The position numbers were made by a program, and so were the translations under genes. Shown here in pieces: positions 1-5,132 of a stretch of DNA of 5,132 nucleotides. The stretch covers positions 1 through 5,132 of the forward strand of contig CAJUEI010000243.1 of the NCBI GenBank assembly GCA_910585255.1. Reading direction: 5' to 3'. The stretch is from an uncultured Lachnospiraceae bacterium (GTDB taxonomy: Bacteria; Bacillota; Clostridia; Lachnospirales; Lachnospiraceae). The notes under the pieces were generated by a model. The model worked only from the letters and a program-made list of their open reading frames with translations, searched no databases and was not told where the DNA came from. Each line of letters opens with the position of its first letter. Within the stretch, counting starts at the first letter, position 1.

Positions 1-866
1 GAGTGCATACGTCCCATTGTATCTGTCATACCATAGGAAGCAGGGCCTGCAGCCATATTGTCTGGATGAAGGGTTCTTCCTGTACCGCCGCCGGATGCTA
101 CGGAGAAGTATTTCTTACCTTTTTCTACACATTCCTTCTTATAAGTACCTGCAACAGGATGCTGGAATCTGGTTGGATTAGTAGAGTTACCAGTAATCGA
201 AACATCTACGCCTTCCTTCCACATAATTGCTACACCCTCTGTTACATCATTTGCCCCATAGCAGTTTACCTTTGCACGAAGACCTTCGGAATATGGTTTG
301 CGGTATACTTCTTTTACTTCACCTGTATGATAATCCATCTCTGTCTCTACATAAGTAAAACCGTTAATTCTGGAGATAATCTGTGCAGCATCTTTTCCAA
401 GACCGTTTAAGATAACCCGCAATGGTTTTTGACGAACTTTATTTGCCTTTTCTGCAATACCAATCGCACCTTCTGCAGCAGCAAAGGATTCATGTCCTGC
501 CAAGAAGCAGAAACAATCGGTTTCTTCTTCCAAAAGCATTTTTCCTAAATTGCCGTGACCTAAACCAACTTTTCTCTGATCTGCAACAGAGCCAGGAATA
601 CAAAATGCCTGTAAGCCTTCTCCAATAGCAGCAGCGGCATCAGCAGCTCTTTTACAGCCTTTTTTAATTGCAATAGCAGCACCTACTGTATAAGCCCAGC
701 ATGCATTTTCAAAGCAGATTGGCTGAATTGCTTTTACTTGTGCATATACATCCAGTCCTGCATCTTTCGTAATCTTTTCCGCTTCTTCAATTGAAGCAAT
801 ACCATAGCCGTTTAAAACGGAATTGATTTTATCAATTCTTCTCTCATATGATTCAAATAAAGCCAT
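1..866 (-). CDS. GGGtGRT protein, 3' end cut off by window
   Basis: The reading frame is open on the minus strand from ATG at 866 to the window edge, giving 288 codons without a stop; the C-terminus lies outside. The translation starts MALFESYERRIDKINSVLNG and carries GGGTGRT at residues 259-265, followed by LHPDNMAAGP, the signature that names the GGGtGRT family of anaerobic Firmicutes. A GHGNLGKM segment (103-110), an AGHESFAAAEGA segment (123-134) and cysteines at 51, 56, 71, 89, 118 and 120 are visible. There is no signal peptide or membrane segment, so it should be cytoplasmic. Start choice is firm: GGGAGGA lies 7 nt upstream. The gene begins 17 bp after the scaffold-like gene, so the two are probably co-transcribed and may act together, perhaps with an Fe-S cluster or a glycine-rich nucleotide or phosphate loop (inference). 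From memory full-length members are about 330 residues, so roughly 45 are missing. The biochemical function is not known to me. Confidence 0.88.
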   Translation of the reverse strand, partial: MALFESYERRIDKINSVLNGYGIASIEEAEKITKDAGLDVYAQVKAIQPICFENACWAYTVGAAIAIKKGCKRAADAAAAIGEGLQAFCIPGSVADQRKVGLGHGNLGKMLLEEETDCFCFLAGHESFAAAEGAIGIAEKANKVRQKPLRVILNGLGKDAAQIISRINGFTYVETEMDYHTGEVKEVYRKPYSEGLRAKVNCYGANDVTEGVAIMWKEGVDVSITGNSTNPTRFQHPVAGTYKKECVEKGKKYFSVASGGGTGRTLHPDNMAAGPASYGMTDTMGRMH

Positions 867-873
867 TGTGATG

Positions 874-880
874 TCCTCCC
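874..880 (-). promoter_or_regulatory. RBS of the GGGtGRT gene
   Basis: GGGAGGA on the minus strand, 7 nt before the ATG at 866. It lies just downstream of the stop codon (884-886) of the preceding gene, which supports translation from a shared transcript. Confidence 0.8.
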
Positions 881-883
881 TTA

Positions 884-1585
884 CTAAACTTCTTTATCTG
901 TTCTAGGATCGATGATCTTAACAGCATCAGCCACACGTCCATACTGTCCAGATGCCTTTTCGTAAGCAGTTGTAGGATCATCACCCTTCTTAATGAAGTC
1001 TGTCATCTTTCCCAGGCTTACAAACTTATAACCGATAATCTGATTTTCTTCGTCAAGAGCAATACCTGTTACATAACCTTCTGCCATTTCCAAATAGCGA
1101 GGTCCTTTTTGCAGTGTTCCGTACATGGTACCAACCTGAGAGCGAAGTCCCTTTCCTAAATCTTCCAAACCGGCACCAACCGGAAGTCCTTCTTCAGAAA
1201 ATGCAGACTGAGTTCTTCCATAAACGATCTGTAAGAATAACTCTCTCATAGCCGTATTGATTGCATCACATACCAAGTCAGTATTCAAAGCTTCCATAAC
1301 CGTTAAACCAGGCAGGATTTCAGCTGCCATAGCTGCCGAGTGTGTCATACCGGAGCATCCGATGGTCTCAACCAATGCTTCCTGGATAATTCCTTCTTTC
1401 ACATTTAAAGTCAGCTTACAAGCTCCCTGCTGTGGGGCACACCAGCCGATTCCGTGTGTTAAACCAGAAATATCCTTTACTTCCTTATTCTTGATCCATT
1501 TTCCTTCTGTAGGAACTGGAGCAGCGCCATGATGAACGCCCTGTGCCACTGGACACATTCTTTCTACTTCTTGTGAAATAATCAT
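884..1585 (-). CDS. NifU/SufU-like iron-sulfur cluster assembly scaffold protein
   Basis: A 233-residue protein beginning MIISQEVERMCPVAQG. Its central part resembles the NifU N-terminal/IscU fold: conserved cysteines lie in GWCAPQQGAC (Cys49, Cys56), ETIGCSGMTHSAAMAAE (Cys77) and DLVCDAINTAM (Cys106), the spacing expected for a scaffold that holds a transient Fe-S cluster. The N-terminus adds Cys11 and a His pair (18-19), and about 100 C-terminal residues go beyond the usual scaffold length. A longer frame opens at 1687, but the ATG at 1585 is preferred because it has AAAGGAG 7 nt upstream, while the upstream ATG has no Shine-Dalgarno. No cysteine desulfurase or SufBCD genes are seen nearby, so a general SUF role is not supported by context; a dedicated role with the downstream GGGtGRT protein is more likely (inference). 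The stop is TAG. Family assignment is fairly sure; the substrate or partner is unknown. Confidence 0.83.
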   Translation of the reverse strand: MIISQEVERMCPVAQGVHHGAAPVPTEGKWIKNKEVKDISGLTHGIGWCAPQQGACKLTLNVKEGIIQEALVETIGCSGMTHSAAMAAEILPGLTVMEALNTDLVCDAINTAMRELFLQIVYGRTQSAFSEEGLPVGAGLEDLGKGLRSQVGTMYGTLQKGPRYLEMAEGYVTGIALDEENQIIGYKFVSLGKMTDFIKKGDDPTTAYEKASGQYGRVADAVKIIDPRTDKEV

Positions 1586-1827
1586 TTTAGTACTCCTTTC
1601 AAAGATATGTAATTCAATACACTGTGCAGATGTAAATGATAAAAATTTAACATCACACTCTTTTGTTATTTTCTCATAAAATGACAAAATAGTCTAGTGT
1701 TTTTTTACTTTCTTTTTAAAATATAATAGAGGAGGAATTGACAGAAAGCAGAGTTGTTTTGAATAGAAATTTTTATAAGAAGCAGAAAACAGAATACTAG
1801 GAAATAAGTACTAATAAAAAAGAAAAA
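1586..1827. other. AT-rich spacer before the scaffold-like gene
   Basis: No gene is seen here. The promoter of the scaffold-like/GGGtGRT operon should lie in this stretch on the minus strand, with TATTAT at 1728-1723 or TATATT at 1725-1720 as possible -10 boxes, but neither has a good -35 at 17 bp. On the plus strand there are an isolated perfect TATAAT (1722-1727), an isolated perfect TTGACA (1738-1743) and a TATAAG (1774-1779), none of which forms a complete promoter. I therefore do not place a promoter. Confidence 0.5.
1593..1599 (-). promoter_or_regulatory. RBS fixing the start of the scaffold-like gene
   Basis: AAAGGAG on the minus strand, 7 nt before ATG 1585. It decides for this start over the in-frame ATG 34 codons further upstream, which has no such site. 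Confidence 0.8.
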
Positions 1828-1941
1828 GAGTATTCTCTGCAGGGGGATGGTTTTCCGCCGACACTTAGGCACGATCTTTTTGTGTCTTATGTGTCTGCTG
1901 CGGAGAAACCTTAGCGAAAGCGGCTTCCGCAGAGAATACTC
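1816..1941 (-). terminator. Probable terminator downstream of asd
   Basis: Read on the minus strand, the 13-bp stem (1941-1929 with 1840-1828) is followed by TTTTTCTTTTTT (1827-1816). It begins 35 bp after the asd stop codon and lies before the next gene on the same strand. The 88-base loop is long for a simple hairpin but is itself largely paired. U-tracts flank the stem on both sides, so it could stop transcription from either direction. Confidence 0.5.
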
Positions 1942-1950
1942 GTTTTTTGT
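1828..1950 (+). ncRNA. Candidate structured RNA closed by a 13-bp stem
   Basis: A perfect 13-bp inverted repeat (GAGTATTCTCTGC at 1828-1840 and its complement at 1929-1941) encloses 88 bases that fold further. GGTTTTCCGC (1849-1858) pairs with 1900-1910 with one bulged base; GACAC (1860-1864) pairs with GTGTC (1891-1895); GGCAC (1868-1872) pairs with GTGTC (1882-1886) through one G-U; and a small GC-GAAA-GC hairpin sits at 1914-1921. The G-U pair would be a C-A mismatch on the other strand, a mild hint for the plus strand. The element ends in GTTTTTTG (1942-1949), like an intrinsic terminator. No complete promoter is visible upstream (TATAAG at 1774-1779 is the best -10). It may instead simply be the terminator region of asd or a small mobile repeat. 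I recognise no known RNA family in it. Confidence 0.35.
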
Positions 1951-1976
1951 TGTGTCTGGTTCTATATTTTATGATT

Positions 1977-3062
1977 CTATTTTGACTTTATATATCCTTT
2001 TGCCTTTAATAATTCAGCACAAAGAATAGCTCCTCCGGCTGCTCCCCGCACCGTATTATGTGATAAACCAACAAATTTCCAATCATATACACTGTCTTCA
2101 CGAAGCCGTCCAATGGAAATCCCCATTCCATTCTCATAATTGACATCTAAGGCAACCTGAGGGCGATTCTCTTCTTCTAAATACTGAATAAATTGCTTTG
2201 GTGCACTAGGCAGATTTAACTCTTGAGGAATCCCTTTAAAATTTATTAATTTTTCGATTAGCTGAGCTTTGGTTACAGTCTTTTTAAACTTAACAAATAC
2301 AGCAGCCGTATGTCCGTCTAAAACCGGCACACGGATACACTGACAAGTAATCTTCGGTCCCATTGCTTTTTGGATAATACCATCTTCCATTTTTCCCCAA
2401 AGCCGCAGAGGCTCCTGCTCACTCTTTTCTTCTTCTCCGCCAATATAAGGAATAATATTTCCCTCCATTTCCGGCCAGTCTTTAAATGTCTTTCCGGCAC
2501 CGGAGATAGCCTGATAGGTAGTAGCAACGATTTCATATGGTTCAAATTCCTTCCACGCTGTCAGTACCGGTGCATAACTTTGAATCGAACAGTTTGGTTT
2601 TACTGCAATAAAACCACGCTTGGTACCAAGCCGCTCTCTTTGAAACGGAATCACATCGAAATGTTCTGGATTAATTTCCGGTACAACCATAGGAACATCC
2701 GGTGTCCATCTGTGAGCACTGTTATTAGAAACAACCGGAGTTTCTGTTTTTGCATATGCTTCTTCGATTGCTCGGATTTCCTCTTTTGTCATATCTACTG
2801 CGGAAAATACAAAGTCAACACCAGAAGCTACTTTTTCCACATCATTAACATTCATTACAATTAAGTCTTTTACTGCTTCCGGCATAGGAGTGGTCATTTT
2901 CCAGCGGCTGCCTACTGCTTCCTGATAAGATTTCCCTTCACTTCTTGGGCTTGCTGCTACAGTAACCACTTCAAACCAGGGATGATTTTCCAGTAAAGCG
3001 ATAAAACGCTGTCCTACCATTCCAGTAGCCCCTAAAATTCCAACTTTTAATTTTTGTTCCAT
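1977..3062 (-). CDS. asd: Aspartate-semialdehyde dehydrogenase (archaeal/fungal-like class)
   Basis: A 361-residue cytoplasmic enzyme that reduces L-aspartyl-4-phosphate to L-aspartate 4-semialdehyde with NADPH, the branch point to lysine/diaminopimelate, threonine and methionine. The N-terminal dinucleotide-binding loop GILGATGMVGQRF is at residues 8-20. The catalytic cysteine is Cys158 in VKPNCSIQSYAP, and the substrate-binding Arg244 and active-site His251 lie in IRVPVLDGHTAAVFVKF. The length and the sequence around the cysteine and C-terminus (GLSHNTVRGAAGGAILCAELL) fit the class typical of archaea and fungi, also found in Clostridia, rather than the classical E. coli type. The ATG at 3062 is chosen because GAGGTG precedes it by 6 nt; an in-frame ATG 14 codons upstream has no ribosome binding site and lies in the leader. 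It has its own promoter (3150-3122) and a probable terminator beyond its stop. No other lysine or threonine pathway gene is adjacent. Confidence 0.95.
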   Translation of the reverse strand: MEQKLKVGILGATGMVGQRFIALLENHPWFEVVTVAASPRSEGKSYQEAVGSRWKMTTPMPEAVKDLIVMNVNDVEKVASGVDFVFSAVDMTKEEIRAIEEAYAKTETPVVSNNSAHRWTPDVPMVVPEINPEHFDVIPFQRERLGTKRGFIAVKPNCSIQSYAPVLTAWKEFEPYEIVATTYQAISGAGKTFKDWPEMEGNIIPYIGGEEEKSEQEPLRLWGKMEDGIIQKAMGPKITCQCIRVPVLDGHTAAVFVKFKKTVTKAQLIEKLINFKGIPQELNLPSAPKQFIQYLEEENRPQVALDVNYENGMGISIGRLREDSVYDWKFVGLSHNTVRGAAGGAILCAELLKAKGYIKSK

Positions 3063-3068
3063 TTGATT

Positions 3069-3074
3069 CACCTC
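3069..3074 (-). promoter_or_regulatory. RBS fixing the asd start
   Basis: GAGGTG on the minus strand, 6 nt before ATG 3062. It supports the shorter protein start rather than the in-frame ATG at 3104. Confidence 0.75.
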
Positions 3075-3121
3075 ATACCAATTTTGTTTTTCTATCGCGG
3101 ACATTTGTATGTCGTTTACAT

Positions 3122-3150
3122 ATCGTACATCAGAAAAGCAAATTCGTCAA
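3122..3150 (-). promoter_or_regulatory. Sigma-A promoter of asd
   Basis: On the minus strand TTGACG (3150-3145) and TACGAT (3127-3122) are separated by exactly 17 bp. Transcription would start near 3115, giving a leader of about 50 nt. Two overlapping inverted repeats (TATGT/ACATA at 3108-3122 and GACAT/ATGTC at 3100-3113) cover the expected start site and could be an operator. Confidence 0.6.
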
Positions 3151-3225
3151 CACTTTTTTCTAGGATTTTCAGATGAATGGATTTGTTTTTCTGCTTTTTC
3201 ATTAACGGATGAATTAGACTGTCAG

Positions 3226-3696
3226 CTAAATAGAAGAATTGTCAGCAGAATCGGTTTGTTCTTCTTTTTCTTCTAAAAGAGGCTGCTCGATTGCCGTAAG
3301 CAGCATTTGATAGATTTCTGGATGCATCTTTCTAACATTCATCGGTTTTAGATCTTTTCCCACTAATGCATGAACGGTTCTTCCGACATTAAGCGGTTTT
3401 TCTTCCCCTTCCCGATAAATGCAGTATTCAAACTCTAATTTTACCGGAGAAACACTTTTTAAAGATGCTTCTACAATTAACTTATCTTCATAATATGCCG
3501 CACTTAGATATTTGCACTGTAATTCAACTAGCGGAACGATAACACCGTTTTGCTCCATCTGCGTATAGCTTAAGCCCATTTTCTTAATTAATTCGGTTCT
3601 GGCAACTTCATACCAGATAGGGTAATTAGAATGATGAGCAATTCCCATTTGATCCGTTTCTGCATAGCGGACAGTAATTCTGCTTTGTGAAATCAT
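3226..3696 (-). CDS. Acyl-CoA thioesterase, YbgC/4HBT hotdog family
   Basis: A 156-residue single-domain protein with the hotdog-fold signature near its N-terminus: RYAETDQMGIAHHSNYPIWY (residues 10-29), followed by EVARTELIKKMGLSY. Asp15 matches the catalytic aspartate of 4-hydroxybenzoyl-CoA/YbgC thioesterases, and the HHSNY segment (21-25) matches the conserved loop behind it. The family hydrolyses acyl-CoA or acyl-ACP thioesters in the cytoplasm, usually as tetramers. The hotdog domain fills about residues 1-140; the last 15 or so are a Glu/Asp/Ser-rich tail (EEKEEQTDSADNSSI) that looks disordered. ATG 3696 follows AAGGGA by 7 nt. An extended -10 promoter lies upstream, and no clear terminator separates the gene from asd, 163 bp downstream, so some read-through is possible. 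The actual acyl substrate cannot be told from sequence. Confidence 0.88.
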   Translation of the reverse strand: MISQSRITVRYAETDQMGIAHHSNYPIWYEVARTELIKKMGLSYTQMEQNGVIVPLVELQCKYLSAAYYEDKLIVEASLKSVSPVKLEFEYCIYREGEEKPLNVGRTVHALVGKDLKPMNVRKMHPEIYQMLLTAIEQPLLEEKEEQTDSADNSSI

Positions 3697-3771
3697 AGAT
3701 TATCCCTTCTTTCCAAATAGTTCATGTTTATTTCTGCGGACTTTTCTGTTTTTCTGGCTGCAGCGTAAAGT

Positions 3772-3800
3772 ATTATACCATATTTTAAGAAGAACTGCAA
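3772..3800 (-). promoter_or_regulatory. Extended -10 promoter of the thioesterase gene
   Basis: On the minus strand TTGCAG (3800-3795), a 17-bp spacer and a perfect TATAAT (3777-3772) preceded by TGG, i.e. TGnTATAAT. Transcription should start near 3765, giving a leader of about 70 nt. An 8-bp palindrome (GCTGCAGC, about 3757-3764) lies at the predicted start. Confidence 0.72.
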
Positions 3801-3892
3801 AAGAATCCGATATTTTTCATAATGTAAATTTTTCAGATAATGAGAAAGTGGGATGATTTATTTATAGATATATGATAGAATTATTTTAGAGG

Positions 3893-3908
3893 ATAAATTA
3901 AAATTTAT
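3893..3908. repeat. AT-only inverted repeat upstream of the acetyltransferase gene
   Basis: ATAAATT (3893-3899) and its exact complement AATTTAT (3902-3908) are separated by two bases. It lies 60-75 bp before the acetyltransferase start and could be a regulator site, but such palindromes arise easily in AT-rich DNA. No convincing -35/-10 pair for this gene was found; TATGAT at 3871-3876 is the best -10 and has a poor -35. Confidence 0.3.
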
Positions 3909-3938
3909 ATCTGGTGAAATCGTGTGGAGAGGCGGTTG

Positions 3939-3965
3939 ATGGCTGAACCAACAGGAAGGACGTGA
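3939..3965 (+). CDS. Possible eight-codon leader ORF (MAEPTGRT)
   Basis: ATG at 3939 is preceded by GGAGAGG (3926-3932) with a 6-nt gap, a good ribosome binding site. The frame reads MAEPTGRT and stops at TGA 3963-3965, only 3 nt before the acetyltransferase ATG. The downstream Shine-Dalgarno (3953-3960) lies inside this ORF, so translation of the leader could couple to or interfere with the next gene. It is very short and may be chance; no attenuator hairpin is evident. Confidence 0.27.
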   Translation: MAEPTGRT

Positions 3966-3968
3966 TTT

Positions 3969-4745
3969 ATGATTACTGAAGAAATATTACAGATTGCGAT
4001 GGAACAGTCTGCCGAGGAGATGAACTGTAAAATGGAAGATTTTATGAAAAATCAGAATGTGATTGTTCCGTTTTGTCTGGGGAAAAAAGCAAGGAAATAT
4101 TTAAAAGAGCCAATCGCAGCAAATATCGTTTCTTATGGGAACAATGTAGTTGCTTCGGTCACGGAAGATGTTAGGGATGTCATGACGGAATATGTGAACA
4201 AATATGAATATTATCACCTTTTTGAAACACCGAATATGCATTGGCTGAGTGAGCATCTGGTCGAAAAAGGATATAAAATATGCTTTATGGCAGAATATTT
4301 TCTTCCTGATATTAGGAACCTTCGTCTGTGTTTTTGTGATTACGAGATGCGAATTCTGAAACAGCAGGATTTTGAGACGCTATATCTGCCAGAATGGGAC
4401 AATGCTCTTTGCAAAGATCGGAAACAACTGGATGTACTCGGCGTCGGGGCTTATGAAGATCAGAAATTAATTGGACTTGCAGGCTGTTCCGCCGATTGCG
4501 AAAAGATGTGGCAGATTGGGGTGGATGTGCTGCTGAAATACAGAAGAAAAGGAATTGCAACTGCACTTACAAGCAGACTGGTGCATGAGATACTTGAGAG
4601 AGGAAAAGTCCCGTTTTACTGCTGTGCATGGTCAAATATCCGTTCTGTAAGAAATGCACTAAAAAGCGGCTTTATTCCTGCATGGGTGGAGATGACAATA
4701 AAGCCTGATGCTATTGTTGATGAGATAAATGGAGAGGCGAAATGA
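3969..4745 (+). CDS. GNAT family N-acetyltransferase with N-terminal extension
   Basis: A 258-residue soluble protein. The C-terminal part (about 125-245) is a GNAT domain: the acetyl-CoA pyrophosphate-binding motif A is QIGVDVLLKYRRKGIATAL at 182-200 (YRRKGIA matching the Q/R-x-x-G-x-G/A pattern), and motif B follows as FYCCAWSNIRSVRNALKSGF at 216-235. The first 120 or so residues show no motif I recognise; some two-part GNAT proteins have a divergent N-terminal half like this. There is no signal peptide or membrane helix. It should transfer an acetyl group from acetyl-CoA to an amine, but the acceptor cannot be inferred. ATG 3969 follows AGGAAGGA (3953-3960) by 8 nt. It is divergent from the thioesterase gene and stands alone on its strand. 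Its last codons contain another GGAGAGG (4731-4737) before an ATGA overlap that leads only to Met-Lys-stop. Confidence 0.87.
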   Translation: MITEEILQIAMEQSAEEMNCKMEDFMKNQNVIVPFCLGKKARKYLKEPIAANIVSYGNNVVASVTEDVRDVMTEYVNKYEYYHLFETPNMHWLSEHLVEKGYKICFMAEYFLPDIRNLRLCFCDYEMRILKQQDFETLYLPEWDNALCKDRKQLDVLGVGAYEDQKLIGLAGCSADCEKMWQIGVDVLLKYRRKGIATALTSRLVHEILERGKVPFYCCAWSNIRSVRNALKSGFIPAWVEMTIKPDAIVDEINGEAK

Positions 4746-4935
4746 AATAAGTAAATTCCAGTTTGCCGATGGCTCTATTATAGCATTTCATTCTCCAAAA
4801 TGAAATAGATTTCTTTGCACTTGATAAAACAAAATTGTTTTCCTTGATGTTCTTCTGGTAAATCTCAAAAGTTGTCTATGCTTCTGCTTCATTTGTTTTG
4901 TATTATTAAAAAAGAGAGATGTATTTTCCTCTATG
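4746..4935. other. AT-rich spacer after the acetyltransferase gene
   Basis: No gene is seen on either strand. A hairpin with an 8-bp stem (ATTTCATT 4785-4792, AATGAAAT 4799-4806, six-base loop) may help end the acetyltransferase transcript, but it is AT-rich and lacks a clean T-tract. A second hairpin, AAAACAA/TTGTTTT, lies at about 4827-4842. TATTAT at 4901-4906 is a possible -10 for the RNA-like region downstream, with a weak -35. Confidence 0.5.
4785..4806 (+). terminator. Weak candidate terminator of the acetyltransferase gene
   Basis: A perfect 8-bp AT-rich stem with loop CTCCAA, 40 bp after the stop codon, followed by AGATTTCTTT rather than a run of T. It is the only hairpin near the gene end, hence listed, with low confidence. 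Confidence 0.25.
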
Positions 4936-5132
4936 GATGAATGAGTCAATCATTTATCTACAGGCAGGAAAAGACAGCTAGAGTGGGGAAGCTATCCCTT
5001 GCCGCTGTGACTTCGGAGGAAAGTTAGAACGTCTTATACTTCTGTCGATTCCTAGGATTTGAGGGCACTTGTGCCCGAAAAAGGGGTGTGTTTAGCCCGC
5101 TGTACGGGCGAATTGCACCCCGGTCCGTCCGA
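4936..5132 (+). ncRNA. Structured RNA or riboswitch-like region, cut by window edge
   Basis: This stretch changes from AT-rich to relatively GC-rich and is dense in helices. GATGAATGA (4936-4944) pairs with TCATTTATC (4950-4958) with one G-U. ACAGC (4974-4978) can pair with GCTGT (5004-5008) around GGGA/TCCC. GGGCA (5063-5067) pairs with TGCCC (5072-5076) over a CTTG loop. GGGGTGTG (5083-5090) pairs with TGCACCCC (5114-5121) with two G-U pairs, enclosing GCCCG/CGGGC (5095-5109). TCGGA (5013-5017) can pair with TCCGA at the very end (5128-5132), closing a multi-branched domain. The G-U pairs favour the plus strand. The core from about 4960 is at least 170 nt and continues beyond the window. 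I do not recognise the family with certainty; the raiA RNA motif of Firmicutes is one guess worth testing, based only on length, lineage and structural style. Confidence 0.5.

Noticed and set aside
3..628. Plus-strand open frames of 135 and 68 codons
   Set aside because: They lie opposite the GGGtGRT gene, whose translation matches a known family over the whole stretch. They lack ribosome binding sites and have Cys/Phe-rich, unlikely protein composition.
1257..1532. 91-codon plus-strand frame
   Set aside because: Antisense shadow of the scaffold-like gene, without a ribosome binding site.
1738..1800. TTG-initiated 20-codon ORF after GGAGG, and an isolated TTGACA at 1738-1743
   Set aside because: The gap from GGAGG to TTG is only 2 nt, too short. 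The TTGACA has no usable -10 at 16-18 bp.
1847..2029. 60-codon plus-strand frame
   Set aside because: It starts inside the inverted-repeat element, has no ordinary spacing to a ribosome binding site, and ends inside the asd coding region. The RNA/terminator reading explains the region better.
2318..2864. Open frames of 164 codons (plus) and 75 codons (minus) within asd
   Set aside because: Both overlap the well-supported asd frame and show no family motifs.
3693..3725. Ten-codon ORF (MNYLERRDNL) whose TGA overlaps the thioesterase ATG
   Set aside because: There is no Shine-Dalgarno before its ATG; the overlap alone is weak evidence.
4312..4566. 84-codon minus-strand frame
   Set aside because: Antisense shadow of the GNAT domain.
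4960..5060. Cobalamin riboswitch or RNase P RNA
   Set aside because: CCGCTGTGA and GAGGAAAGTT resemble short pieces of these RNAs, but the rest of the cobalamin B12-box region and of the RNase P conserved regions is absent or does not match.
1..5132. tRNA, rRNA, CRISPR array, transposase or integrase
   Set aside because: No tRNA cloverleaf, rRNA stretch, regularly spaced direct repeats or recombinase motifs were seen by eye on either strand.

Overview
The window looks like chromosomal DNA from a low-GC, anaerobic member of the Clostridia, most likely Lachnospiraceae. The reasons are AT-rich spacers, strong AGGAGG-type ribosome binding sites, and a neighbouring pair of genes (an Fe-S scaffold-like protein and a GGGtGRT protein) that I know from this group. 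The assignment rests on family recognition, not on a search.

Layout: from 1 to 3696 every gene is read on the minus strand. In transcription order these are a hotdog-fold acyl-CoA thioesterase (3696-3226), aspartate-semialdehyde dehydrogenase of the archaeal/fungal-like class (3062-1977), a 391-bp spacer holding a 13-bp perfect inverted repeat around a foldable core (1828-1941), the NifU/SufU-like scaffold protein (1585-884), and a GGGtGRT protein whose 3' end lies beyond position 1. The last two sit 17 bp apart and almost certainly form one operon. The thioesterase and asd each have a credible sigma-A promoter of their own. From about 3840 the other strand is used: a GNAT acetyltransferase with an N-terminal extension runs 3969-4745, preceded by a possible eight-codon leader ORF.

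The last 387 bp (4746-5132) hold no convincing protein gene. The final 170 or so bases are relatively GC-rich and full of complementary segments, including a helix with G-U pairs and a possible long-range pairing. They look like the 5' part of a structured RNA (riboswitch or ncRNA) cut off by the window edge.

Biologically, asd supplies aspartate semialdehyde for lysine/diaminopimelate, threonine and methionine. The scaffold-like/GGGtGRT pair has no established function and is the best protein-level candidate for an undescribed system. The two RNA-like regions (1828-1950 and about 4960-5132) are the best nucleic-acid candidates.
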